In this document: piece by piece, positions 54,409 to 64,000 of the stretch
Layout: each line of letters starts with the position of its first letter
Position numbering within the stretch: the stretch's first letter is position 1
Translations under genes and position numbers: made by a program
Notes under the pieces: model-generated
What the model was told of the DNA's origin: nothing
The model's database searches: none
What the model saw: the letters and a program-made list of their open reading frames with translations, nothing else
NCBI RefSeq assembly: GCF_943734655.1
Contig: NC_071354.1
Location: 69,895,544 to 69,959,543 of the forward strand
Length of the DNA: 64,000 nt
Direction: 5' to 3'
DNA from: Sabethes cyaneus
Taxonomy: Eukaryota; Arthropoda; Insecta; Diptera; Culicidae

Positions 54409-57400
54409 ATATATAATATCCAATGGAAATGCATGCCTTGGTGTTGTAACTTTGATTTCGAGAAAGGTTTAGGTGGAGAAAATGGCCAATGGTATAATGA
54501 AATATAGTTTCAGCGTGACCAAGTTCACATTTACTATCAAGAGAAGATCCTACATAATTGGAAAACCTTGTGAACAGTATAAGTCCCACATTGCTTCTCT
54601 GTGATAGGCATAAGTATAGACTCTGAGATCAGTATAGACTTCGACATTAGGCATGAGGTTGCATTTGTATTCAATTTCGATTACATTCAAGTTCAAAACA
54701 AGAAAATGAAAAGTAATACGAATTACTTCAACTTTACCGAACGTGCATCGGGCTCGACAATGGGACCAAAAATAAACGCCACATGATCTGTGCAAACAAT
54801 AATGTTATGACAAGTTCGAGCTTGAGGTACTTAACGAGTTTGTGCACCTTGGCTCATTAAAACAATTGAAGTTTACGGCAGAAAATGGATAGTACAGAAT
54901 AGGTGATAGTACAATTTTATTGCCTCAGTTACAAGGAATCGTTACAAAATCGCCAGAAGCTATTATTCAGCACTATGGAAATGGGAGCGCCACAGAATAT
55001 CCGGGCAGGTCACATCGAAATGCTAGAAGTGTAGCCAGTTGCCTATCGCTAACAACGACGACGACGAGCGGAAATTGTAAGAATCGTGAGTACTCGAACT
55101 AATCGAAATGAATCGGTCCCTTCACTAGACCTTGCTACCTTGCTGGCATCTCGTCTCGATTGGGCGGAAGCTCAATGCGAAGCGTATCATTAAAACCAGT
55201 AATTGGGCAACTGCTCGTGAAATTAGAGTAATCAACCGAAGCCGCCAATCGATGATCGCTCTTCGTTATGGGTCAGAACAATTCGTTGGGTAGTAATCAA
55301 ATTAGTGGAGGTGGAGGTTTAGAATGGATGGAACAATGTATTCCTAGTTTAAAAACATCAATGAGCGAAAATTTATCTGATTTCTCTTGCGGACAAAGGG
55401 TCTGTTTTAAGTGCTGGATTTAATACAATTTCAATACTGATTGTAACATAACCCAGCAAGAATAAACAGCCAAATACGATCCTGTCATTTATTTAATATC
55501 CATTAATATTTCTTTGTTGTCTTAATCAGTTTCGATTTGCTGCACGTAAATGTGTCCCCATTGGTTTGGCGAACAACGGTCATTTATCGCTTCTTGATTA
55601 ATATTTCAACGGTGGATTTCAGCGGTGCTCTCACATATATTTTTTTTTCCTTCTCAAAGCGAGCGGCCTTGATCGCCGCTGGTCACCCGTTGATAACTGG
55701 CGCTGTTAAACGACCGGCTGGCATCTGCTGTGTTGTGCAGTGTAGCGAAGAACTGAAATAAAATGTGCCAAGCAATGAACAAAATAGGAAAACAAGGAGA
55801 ACATGCAATGAAATGAAATTATCGTTAAATTAATTTCGGTTTAATGTGATTTGCTGTTGGCTCTTTGGCTCTCTGTACTGTTGCGTTCGGGATAATATTC
55901 GAAACAAACGGTCGAAACTGTTGGCAGGAAAAAAAAATGTAAATATTTTCCATTAGTCGTTGTTTCTTCAGTTCGCATTTACAATCGTAATCAAATGTCG
56001 TTTTCATAATCGAAACAACAAATCCGTTGGCAACTAATGAGTGGAGATTTACAAATAAAAAAGTAAACTCAAACTAGTTACGGAATAAATCCAAGCCTAA
56101 AGCAACCGTGAAGCTATACTAATCATTGGTAGGTTCATTATCACGAATATCACAGGATGCATCGATGTCATAAAATATGCCTTTGATCAAACTCGATTCT
56201 GTGTAACCAAATTTTATCTATAACAACACTACTACCTCCATGTATATGCTGACACGACATAAAAAATACGCTCACACGGAGCCGAGTTGCAAAAATCGCA
56301 TATGAATTTTTCACAAAAATATTCATAAACATTTTCTGCTATCATCAAAAGTCTCTCCCGAAGCTCCGGTTGAAATTTTCCCAAGTGCCTACGCTCGAGC
56401 CAATTCCCATGCGTGACGTGTCATAAAACTTCATTTTCGTCAAGACAATCAATCTTATCGCAATGCTTAGCGATCCTTGCCGGCAGCCAAGCCGTGCCAA
56501 TTCAGTTCGTCAGCTCAGTCAGTGCATCTCCAGCTCCACCGAAGAGATTTAGCGCGGAAAATCCTCATCTTCTTTTATCGCCCGGCTGGCTGGTTGATGC
56601 TGCAAGCATGCAGGATTCGCTGGGTTCATTTCGACCGGGTGGCAAGCAATGTGACAACGAAAGAAGGAAAATGAAAATTTCCCTTTTAATGCAAAATCAT
56701 CACCGTACGTAGCACCGCGCACCGCCCGGTGAGGTGGCGTCTATCCGCTCACATGCAGTAGCAGCAGCAGGACGCCTTTTGTGTTTGACTTGAAGCTCGC
56801 AGCATCCGATTCAGATCGCAGATCTTCTGCATTATAAGTGCTCGCGCGCTCATCTCGCGTCTTGTGTTGTATCCATTAGCATAAACGGATTAGGATTAGA
56901 ACAGCTCAACTTACCGGTGCGCCGGAATAGAACTGACTCCCGGCGTATTTTCACTCTTGTCACCAATTTGCCTGCATTGGAATTCAAGGTAACGCATCGT
57001 TCGGGGCTATACAGCACTTCCCAAGAGAATCAGATTTCCCTGTGATAACTCATATGCTGTTATTTGATAGAATTGATACATCAGGCGTTTGTTAATTTTG
57101 TTATTAATTATATTGTTCATAAACTAAATACAATCTGGCTGAAGAAAGGAAAATGCAAAGTGGATAACGAAACGCTGAGGTTTTTTCCGAATATTATTAA
57201 ATCTATATGCCAACAACTGTTATGTTTACTATCTTGCAAAAAAAAAATTTATATTTGAGAAAAAAGATCCACAAGAATAATTGTTGATGAACGTTGTAAC
57301 AGTCAAACTCAAATTTTGAAAATTCATTCAAGAATTATAATTATAGTTGAAAAATAGCAAATGTTTGTTATTTTTGTACTAGAATCATCTTCTCATTTCA

Positions 57401-57537
57401 CCGAGACTCATATCGTGTCCATAATTTTGACAGTTTTGGTATGAATACATCAGATAAGATTGAGTTTACGGTGCTACAATCTATTCTATGCTTACTTTTT
57501 CGTTGACTCTCATTTAATAATAATAGGGATCGGAACA
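54409..57537. other. No recognised gene
   Basis: Mostly AT-rich, with a GC-richer stretch at 56390-57010 holding frames up to 99 codons (56413-56712) without a known domain. A TATA-like TTATAAG lies at about 56832. A promoter or first exon is possible but unsupported. Confidence 0.4.
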
Positions 57538-57632
57538 ATCGGCGTCGACCTACGCGACGGAATAAGGACTACGTTTGGAAAGTCGGGACATGGAATTGCA
57601 AATCGCTCGGCTTCCCGGGTTGCGATAGGATA
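57538..57632 (+). pseudogene. RTE-like LINE 5' scrap
   Basis: Matches about 11141-11222 of copy A: GGCGTCGACCTACGCGAC, then TGGAATTGCAAATCGCT and GGTTGCGA. It stops before the endonuclease core. Confidence 0.7.
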
Positions 57633-57639
57633 ATATATG

Positions 57640-58180
57640 ATGTAATGTAATGTATGCCTCATTTAATTTATTATCAGAATTATTTTAGTTATTCATTTGC
57701 CCCAAATTGTTTTCCTACCAAAATTGGACAGCATTTCCGTTTCTAACGGTAAGGTTTGTACGGCTTATGAGGAACTGAAACAACACTTTGCTCACGTTTT
57801 CCGGACGGAAGTGTTGTTAACGGGCAAACACGTTCTTTTGAAACGCAAACATACAAAAATGTATGATGTTGATAAAAATGATGTTATTGGAAGGCTGACA
57901 TAAAATTTTTTTAATTAAAACTGAATGGAAACAAAAACAGTAACGCATTTTGCATTAGCAATGAAGAACAATCTGTCGATATTTCTTTTTACATATGAAA
58001 ACAGATAGCGGAGATCAGTTTTAAACATTTGTTTTTTATTTTAAGTTTAATGAATTAGGAATAAAAATATTCCTTGTAGTATCGTAGCCTTATGATACTA
58101 TTTGACATCTGGGGCTTCTGTAATGAATCAGAACGAAAAATATCACATTTTTACTAAAGGTAACACTTTAAACAGATGAA
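57640..58180. other. No recognised feature
   Basis: A 68-codon frame at 57697-57903 shows no domain. The sequence is AT-rich. Confidence 0.4.
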
Positions 58181-58189
58181 TTAGACAAG

Positions 58190-59600
58190 ACAACTAAACC
58201 GACAAGACAGACAAGACTATCTAGAACCGACGAGACGAGACAAATGAAACAGACCATACAGACAAACAAGACAGACAAGGCAGACAATACAGACAAGACA
58301 TACAAGACAGACAAGACTAACTAGAATGAACAGAACAAAACAGATGAAACAGACAAGACAGACAAGCCAGACAAGACAGACAAGACAGACAAGACAGACA
58401 AGACAGACAAGACAGACAAGATAGACAAGACAGACAAGACAGACAAGACAGACAAGACAGACAAAACAGACAAGACAGACAAGACAGACAAGACAGACAA
58501 GACAGACAAGACAGACAAGACAGACAAGACAGACAAGACAGACAAGACAGACAAGACAGACAAGACAGACAAGACAGACAAGACAGACAAGACAGACAAG
58601 ACAGACAAGACAGACAAGACAGACAAGACAGACAAGACAGACAAGACAGACAAGACAGACAAGACAGACAAGACAGACAAGACAGACAAGACAGACAAGA
58701 CAGACAAGACAGACAAGACAGACAAGACAGACAAGACAGACAAGACAGACAAGACAGACAAGACAGACAAGACAGACAAGACAGACAAGACAGACAAGAC
58801 AGACAAGACAGACAAGACAGACAAGACAGACAAGACAGACAAGACAGACAAGACAGACAAGACAGACAAGACAGACAAGACAGACAAGACAGACAAGACA
58901 GACAAGACAGACAAGACAGACAAGACAGACAAGACAGACAAGACAGACAAGACAGACAAGACAGACAAGACAGACAAGACAGACAAGACAGACAAGACAG
59001 ACAAGACAGACAAGACAGACAAGACAGACAAGACAGACAAGACAGACAAGACAGACAAGACAGACAGGACAGACAAGACAGACAAGACAGACAAGACAGA
59101 CAAGACAGACAAGACAGACAAGACAGACAAGACAGACAAGACAGACAAGACAGACAAGACAGACAAGACAGACAAGACAGACAAGACAGACAAGACAGAC
59201 AAGACAGTCAAGACAGTCAAGACACTCAAGACAGACAAGACTGACTAGACAGACAAAGACCGATAAGACACAGACAAGGCAGATAAGACAGACAAGACAA
59301 ACAAGACAGACAAGACAGACAAGACAGACAAGACAGACAAGACAGACAAGACAGACAAGACAGACAAGACAGACAAGACAGACAAGACAGACAAGACAGA
59401 CAAGACAGACAAGACAGACAAGACAGACAAGACAGACAAGACAGACAAGACAGACAAGACAGACAAGACAGACAAGACAGACAAGACAGACAAGACATAC
59501 AAGACAGACAAGACAGACAAAGACTGACAATACAGACAAAGACCGATAAGACACAGACAAGGCAGATAAGACAAACAAGACAGACAAATGTGACAAGAGA
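58190..59600. repeat. 9-bp satellite (GACAGACAA)n, about 1.4 kb
   Basis: About 145 copies of GACAGACAA, very uniform from 58440 to 59190 and degenerate at both ends. A variant block with AAAGACCGATAAGACACAG occurs twice (59253-59310 and 59535-59590), so part of the array was duplicated as a larger unit. Because 9 is a multiple of 3 and the unit lacks stops, long frames (such as LSV repeats on the minus strand) are inevitable and not genes. It ends about 90 bp from the poly(A) signal of the gene at 59757-60863. Confidence 0.95.
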
Positions 59601-59690
59601 GACAATACATCATATGAACGGTAGGAAGACAAAAGGCACAAGAAACTCGAAATTGTCTGTTCTTTTTATATTGGGTACATACCTGTTACA

Positions 59691-59696
59691 TTTATT
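59691..59696 (-). terminator. Poly(A) signal AATAAA of the peritrophin-like gene
   Basis: AATAAA on the minus strand (TTTATT on plus), 60 bp past the TAG stop at 59757-59759. The short 3' UTR also holds a (CAT)6-like run at about 59731-59747. Confidence 0.8.
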
Positions 59697-59756
59697 AATG
59701 CATGGCATCTTTTATGGTGGTGTAGGTAACGATGATGATGATGATGAAACGGACTA

Positions 59757-60863
59757 CTACGCTGGACACGTCGTTGCAGTGGTGGTAGTAACCGCAGTTG
59801 TCGGGCATTCTGTGGCGGCTTCGGTAGTAGCAGCTTCAGTAGGAGCTTCAGTAGTTTCGCAGCCAGCGGGGGCAGCAGTTGTAGTAGTTCCGCAGCCAGC
59901 ACTACCTCCGCTTGACGACCCACCACCGCCATCACTGCCGCTTCCCAATAATCCGTCTACTACGGGATCTAATAAACCTTCATCTTTGGTAGTGCCGCCA
60001 TTTCCACCACCGCCGCAGCCACTACCGCCTCCAGTGCCGCCGCCGCCACCATTTCCACCGTCACCGCCACTTCCCAACACTCCGTCGACCACGGGATCCA
60101 ATATTCCTTGATCACCGCCACCGCCCTGTCCTCCACCTTGACCACCACCTTTTCCACCTCCGGTTACCGCGTCCAGCACGGGATCCAATAACCCACCACC
60201 ATCGCCGCCACCTCCGGCTCCATCGCCGCCACCTCCGGCTCCATCACCGCCATCTCCGGCTCCATCACCACCACCGCCACCTGACCCAAGGGCATTATTA
60301 AGTAAGTCCTGCACCTTTTTCAGTAATTCAGCCAAAGCAGCACTATCTACGTCTCCGTCATCTCCAGTATAGCCTTTAGCGGCTGAAAGTGTGGCATCAG
60401 GGTTCTCGCAGCGTCCATTGATAAAACTGAGTGTCAGATTTTCTTTAGTAACGGAGTCGATCCCCCATGCACAACGTTGAGGTACTCCAGTTCCATCGCA
60501 ATTACACACATAAAAGTCCTGCTTCGTTACTCCACCTTTGACAAACTCCTTCACACAGCGTTCACATCCTGGAACCGATTGGGTACAAGGGGTCGATCGG
60601 TAGCACAAATCATCATCTGGACAGCAGAGATTCTCACTCGGATTAAAATATAATCCTGACGGACAGCGGCCTTCAACTGCCTTGCCCTCGATACACCTAT
60701 AGAAACGATTGCAGTAGGATTCGTGCTGCAGATACACTTCCAGCGATGTCGGTATTCCTGGACACAGATAATCTGGTGGACCACTTACACAACTTTGGCT
60801 CAATATGGATTGGGCTTGAATCAGAACAACAAGCACACTAAGTGCAAAACTCCCGACCTTCAT
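59757..60863 (-). CDS. Secreted peritrophin-A chitin-binding protein with Gly-rich and Thr-rich tail
   Basis: A single-exon frame of 368 residues. Residues 1 to about 23 are a signal peptide (hydrophobic SFALSVLVVLI core). A peritrophin-A (CBM14) domain spans about 34-87, with cysteines at 34, 51, 57, 67, 80 and 87 and spacings of 16, 5, 9, 12 and 6, which match the family pattern; it includes CNRFYRC and CPSGLYFNP. A second cysteine cluster (93-152) does not fit the pattern exactly. A short amphipathic stretch (ELLKKVQDLLNNAL, 179-192) leads into a Gly-rich region (about 194-325) with three LDPV repeats (226, 255 and 298). The tail (326-366) is Thr-rich, perhaps O-glycosylated, with scattered cysteines. 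Such proteins bind chitin in peritrophic matrix, cuticle or tracheal lining; which one cannot be told. A TATA box, initiator and poly(A) signal support a complete gene. The start is the only ATG preceding the signal peptide. Confidence 0.9.
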   Translation of the reverse strand: MKVGSFALSVLVVLIQAQSILSQSCVSGPPDYLCPGIPTSLEVYLQHESYCNRFYRCIEGKAVEGRCPSGLYFNPSENLCCPDDDLCYRSTPCTQSVPGCERCVKEFVKGGVTKQDFYVCNCDGTGVPQRCAWGIDSVTKENLTLSFINGRCENPDATLSAAKGYTGDDGDVDSAALAELLKKVQDLLNNALGSGGGGGDGAGDGGDGAGGGGDGAGGGGDGGGLLDPVLDAVTGGGKGGGQGGGQGGGGDQGILDPVVDGVLGSGGDGGNGGGGGTGGGSGCGGGGNGGTTKDEGLLDPVVDGLLGSGSDGGGGSSSGGSAGCGTTTTAAPAGCETTEAPTEAATTEAATECPTTAVTTTTATTCPA

Positions 60864-60920
60864 GGCTACCGATTATGAGCTAGCCGCGCCTTGAAGCTCG
60901 CCCCCTAGGCTTATAGATCC

Positions 60921-60957
60921 GACTAAGGAGAGGGCGAACGCAACGCTTACTTATAAA
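60921..60957 (-). promoter_or_regulatory. Core promoter: TATA box and initiator
   Basis: On the minus strand TTTTATAAG lies at 60957-60950. CCTTAGTC lies at 60928-60921, with its A at 60924 about 33 bp downstream, close to the arthropod TCAGT initiator. This predicts a 5' UTR of about 61 bp before the ATG at 60863. Confidence 0.65.
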
Positions 60958-60959
60958 AT

Positions 60960-62545
60960 GGCAACAAAACGTGATCTCGAACTTACTTCCTTAAATTGGA
61001 ACCGTTTTGTTGGGCTACATTCCTGGACACGTCTTGCAGTAACCTAAACTATACGCAATGAACACGTGCATTTCGATATGATAGTGGAAGGCTATTGTTA
61101 CAACCAACAAAGATGTTTATAACTGTCAATATCAATAGAGATTGTTTTGTTGACTACAATCAATATATCTTTTCTTAGAAGAGACCGGGGTTTTTAAAGC
61201 ATTACAGCGAGGACATTTAAATGAAGAAATATTTTTTTATGGAAACTATTTTCCTCACCCTGCTGACGGCTGTTTCAAATTTAATTCATCTAATTATCAT
61301 CACACCTACTTGCCGGGCTAGATCGTTTTGCCGGCCCACTTTTGCCAGCGGCAGACGGCGGCATGCGAACATATGATGTGTGTAGCCAGCATACCAAAAG
61401 AACAAACAATTTAATGACCTAGCAGGCAGCAAGGGCGGACAGACAGCTTTATTGCATTGGCCCACCCTCACCTAGGAGAGCTAGGACCATTCCGTACGAC
61501 AGAACGTAGTCCGTTCTGCACGCATGCAGAGTTGGCTCATCGGAATCGTAATGATTAAACAACACACACACGTTTCGGCTGGCCAGTCTGTGACGACACG
61601 GTGTGTGGAGTGTGGGGAGGCGCGGGTCCGTGGGTGCCGTTTTTCTACACATTCGATTTGTTTTTCTCTTTTCCACAAGTTTGCGTGCGTCTGGGTAATA
61701 ATTTCCGAATTTCATCGAGCTGATTGAAGTAATAATTACACTGCACGAGTTTGGCGCTGGCTGCGGAGAACAAGGTGCGTTTTTCCTGGAAGCGGTGAAC
61801 CCGGTGACAGTGGAACATACTCATTTTATTTCCTATTCGACGATAATTGTGTTCCATGAACCGGGCCAGGCAGTGTGTGTCGTTTCTGTTGCCGGCATTA
61901 GCTCGACCACTGCGAAAGAGAAATGATCTTTCTTTGTCACATTTACTAGGGCTACGCCATTGGTTTTATTGCCATGAATGCAATGAAATTTTTGTTGTGT
62001 TTAATATTCTGTATGGTGAACGTCTTCGGAATATTTCACAAAAGGTTAGCTTTTTTGAAATTTTGATTCTTACTTTTCGACATAAAATTGAAACATGAAT
62101 AAAATTAACTGCTCTGCGGTCAGGCGATCCAAACTATTGCTAAATAAGTCGTAAAGAGATTCATTACCCTACAAGCACAGTTGTTATAAAACTGTTGGGG
62201 CAACGTATTTAGAACCAAATTCAGTCGTAAATAAGTTTCTTCGATTAAAAGTGCCAAAAGTGTGCTGCTACCATCGAACAGTAGGTTGAAAATATTTGGC
62301 AAAAAACCGTTTACATTTCTTTCTATTTAAATTAGCAAATTATAAGATTGTGCACGAAGTTTGCTTCATAAAGCGTATCAAAATTTATGAAGAAAAATTT
62401 GTTGCAAAATCATGGTATCGAGAATTTAGTTCGCCTCCGAGTAAGAGATTAATCATCTTATTAGCTTCGCCGCGTCTATCTTGCCCTGGAACTTCTATGA
62501 AATGTCATAAAATTATTTTTATGGAAATATAGTCGTTATATCTAA
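60960..62545. other. Upstream of peritrophin-like gene; no other gene seen
   Basis: Short frames on both strands at 61286-61860 overlap and show no domain. This could hold regulatory DNA of the gene at 59757-60863, but no motif is distinctive. Confidence 0.4.
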
Positions 62546-62547
62546 TG

Positions 62548-62760
62548 ACTATATGCCAAATGGTTTCTTATCATTATGCCAATGTGTTTATGATAAACAG
62601 AGTTATGCCTAACAGAATGATGCCAAATGGTTTTATGCTAAGTGGGCAACCCTTGTTCTCATTGTTTTGTGAAGGATTAGTTCAAGTGCTTGTTCATGGG
62701 ACTGCTAAGTTATGGAAATTATGCCTAAAGTCCATAATGCCTGTCGCCCATTAAGTCCGA
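62548..62760. repeat. ATGCC-type interspersed repeat
   Basis: Recurring ATGCCAAATGG, TTATGCC and TTATGCTAAGTGGG phrases. Related text occurs at 10495-10560 and 63565-63650. Not coding. Confidence 0.55.
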
Positions 62761-62936
62761 AAATTCCAAAAGGGTGTCCATCGATAGCTCTTCACCCAAT
62801 TTTAGAGCATAATATAAGCTATCTTAAAAGAAAAATTAGGCAAATCCGGAGGGGATCGTTTTGCGATAATTGAAATTTTATGATTCGTAGCGTGGCTTTA
62901 AAAAGTTTCTTCTTTTTTTTCTGAAAATACACTTAT

Positions 62937-63053
62937 AGCGATTTTTTTTATTCAACCCGGGTTGGAACTAGATAAATTTTATCTGTCAAATAGGAGGTAA
63001 TGAACATAAAAAATTCATCCGGTTCCAACCCGGATTGAATAAACAAATTCGCT
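62937..63053. mobile_element. Compact TIR MITE, 117 bp
   Basis: Ends AGCGATTTTTTTTATTCAAC and, inverted, AGCGAATTTGTTTATTCAAT; both continue into CCGGGTTGGAAC. The inverted repeats are about 33 bp around a 50-bp centre. The superfamily is not clear from the ends. Confidence 0.75.
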
Positions 63054-63155
63054 ATTCATTTCCTACAATTTTTCCTTCGACGCCATTTTGATCAAGTTGT
63101 TTTCAAGTTAGTATGTTTTTAAAAAAAGTAATCTCATTTCTAAATACGCCCTTTT

Positions 63156-63278
63156 TTGTTTAGATTATAGTCACTTTAACCAGTTTTGGGTCATTCGTGA
63201 CTTCTGCGGGGTTAGGATTTGAACCCGGGTCCTCGGCGTGAGAGGCGTGAATGCTAACCACTATGCTGGGACTGACCC
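63156..63278 (-). mobile_element. Short tRNA-derived SINE, copy 3
   Basis: Same family as 31367-31493 and 39598-39725, inverted. A perfect 16-bp duplication, CTAAATACGCCCTTTT, lies at 63140-63155 and 63279-63294. On the minus strand the B box reads GGTTCAAATCC. Confidence 0.92.
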
Positions 63279-63294
63279 CTAAATACGCCCTTTT

Positions 63295-63794
63295 GAAAAG
63301 TTACTGTTGACGAAAAAAACCAAGTTTTGTGGAAAATGAGTTCTTGCGTGGTATCCAACACATCGGGAAAACTTCATTCCAATCAAACATAGTCGAGTAA
63401 AACCGTTTTGCTGGTTGTGCTGGAATCGCTCTGTCTAGAATTATTCACTTAATCTGCAAAGTACAAAAGTTGTGATACTAAAGTCGAAAACTTACAGTTC
63501 GTTATTAAATAGGTATTTTACAGTAAAGATTTTTCGAAAAATTGCGAAAATCAAGTCGCAATTGAAAAGTTATGCCTATCGTCCATCATGCCTAACGCCC
63601 ATATGCATAATATCTGTGTGCTTATCGTTCGTATGCCTTAGGACGTGAACCCCTTACGAACAGGATATAAAATCTGGTGAACTCGTATGAAATTACTTCT
63701 GAGTAGCTTTTGACTGATGGATGAAGTAGAATTGTGTTGAAAGCAAAATTTACTATTGTCATACAACTCACAGGGTGCGTGACGAATTTTTGTA
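63295..63794. other. Unassigned, with ATGCC-type repeat
   Basis: Only the repeat phrases at about 63565-63650 (TTATGCCTATCG, CATGCCTAACGCCCATATGC) are noteworthy. Confidence 0.4.
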
Positions 63795-64000
63795 GTAAAT
63801 GACTTACTTACATATTCAGCCGACAGCCGGGGTTGCTCTTGCCGTATCAAGAATTCGTCTCCATTGTACTCGGTCCTGGGCTACTCGTCGCCTATTCGTT
63901 GCGCGTCTCGACACACGCAAATCGGCTTCAACCTGTTCGAGCCATCTAGCACGTTGAGCCCCTCTATTCCTGGTGCCGATGCCGGTGGGGTTCTTAAAGA
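63795..64000 (-). mobile_element. RTE-like LINE copy F, 3' end, runs off window
   Basis: Starts with an AAGT tail (TGACTTACTTACATATTCAGC on plus) and continues into the C-terminal coding region seen in copies B, C and E. The remainder lies beyond the window. Confidence 0.88.

Noticed and set aside
49808..59600. CRISPR-like arrays
   Set aside because: The repeats are contiguous with no unique spacers, and the DNA is eukaryotic.
58217..59641. Minus-strand frames of 474 and 305 codons rich in Leu, Ser, Val and Cys
   Set aside because: A 9-bp satellite without stops gives endless tripeptide repeats in each frame.
59590..60111. Plus-strand 173-codon Pro-rich frame
   Set aside because: Antisense shadow of the Gly-rich part of the chitin-binding gene; Gly codons read backwards give Pro.

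Overview
The window looks like repeat-rich insect chromatin, most probably from a mosquito (Culicidae). This rests on relics of an ITmD37E-type Tc1/mariner transposase (a family first described in mosquitoes), many copies of an RTE-clade LINE with an APE endonuclease and simple-repeat 3' tails, short tRNA-derived SINEs, and a secreted chitin-binding (peritrophin-A) gene of arthropod type. No bacterial, phage or plasmid features are present. Almost every open frame here is either transposon debris or an artefact of satellite DNA.

Layout. Positions 1-2118 hold a microsatellite-bearing repeat that recurs inverted at 34497-36303, so about 32 kb is bracketed by inverted copies. Inside are a foldback element (4894-5263), a Tc1-like end (5615-6000), a Jockey-like LINE split by an ITmD37E transposon (6590-9450), a stack of two RTE-like LINE families (9570-13905), an hAT-type MITE inside a mariner relic (14055-14770), a four-level nest with a 473-bp SINE and an almost complete mariner (17404-19490), another RTE copy split by a SINE-like insert (19500-20400), and a larger RTE copy (26390-28690). 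A 1.2-kb foldback, a monomer-repeat element and a short SINE follow (28840-31493).

Positions 34497-39003 are a compound of inverted modules with (CA)n and (TATG)n tracts. Next come a 412-bp MITE that shares both ends with the ITmD37E element, a SINE, a nearly full-length minus-strand RTE copy (40772-43950), a Jockey-like LINE with its own hAT MITE (46745-48540) and another RTE 3' end. Two satellites stand out: about 1.5 kb of a 7-bp unit (49808-51320) and about 1.4 kb of a 9-bp unit (58190-59600). Between them lies a 2.4-kb element with about 13 internal monomers (51996-54408).

The only gene I judge intact is on the minus strand at 59757-60863. It encodes a 368-residue secreted protein with a signal peptide, one peritrophin-A chitin-binding domain, a glycine-rich region with three DPV repeats and a threonine-rich tail. 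A TATA box and initiator lie upstream, and a poly(A) signal lies 60 bp past the stop. Its 3' end sits directly beside the 9-bp satellite.

The elements do not form a pathway. The main value of the window is its readable insertion history: target-site duplications, nesting order, autonomous/non-autonomous pairs and satellite growth. I found no convincing new biological system. The best leads are the inverted compound repeat, its conserved hairpin, the transposon-MITE pair, the two expanded satellites and the gene beside one of them.
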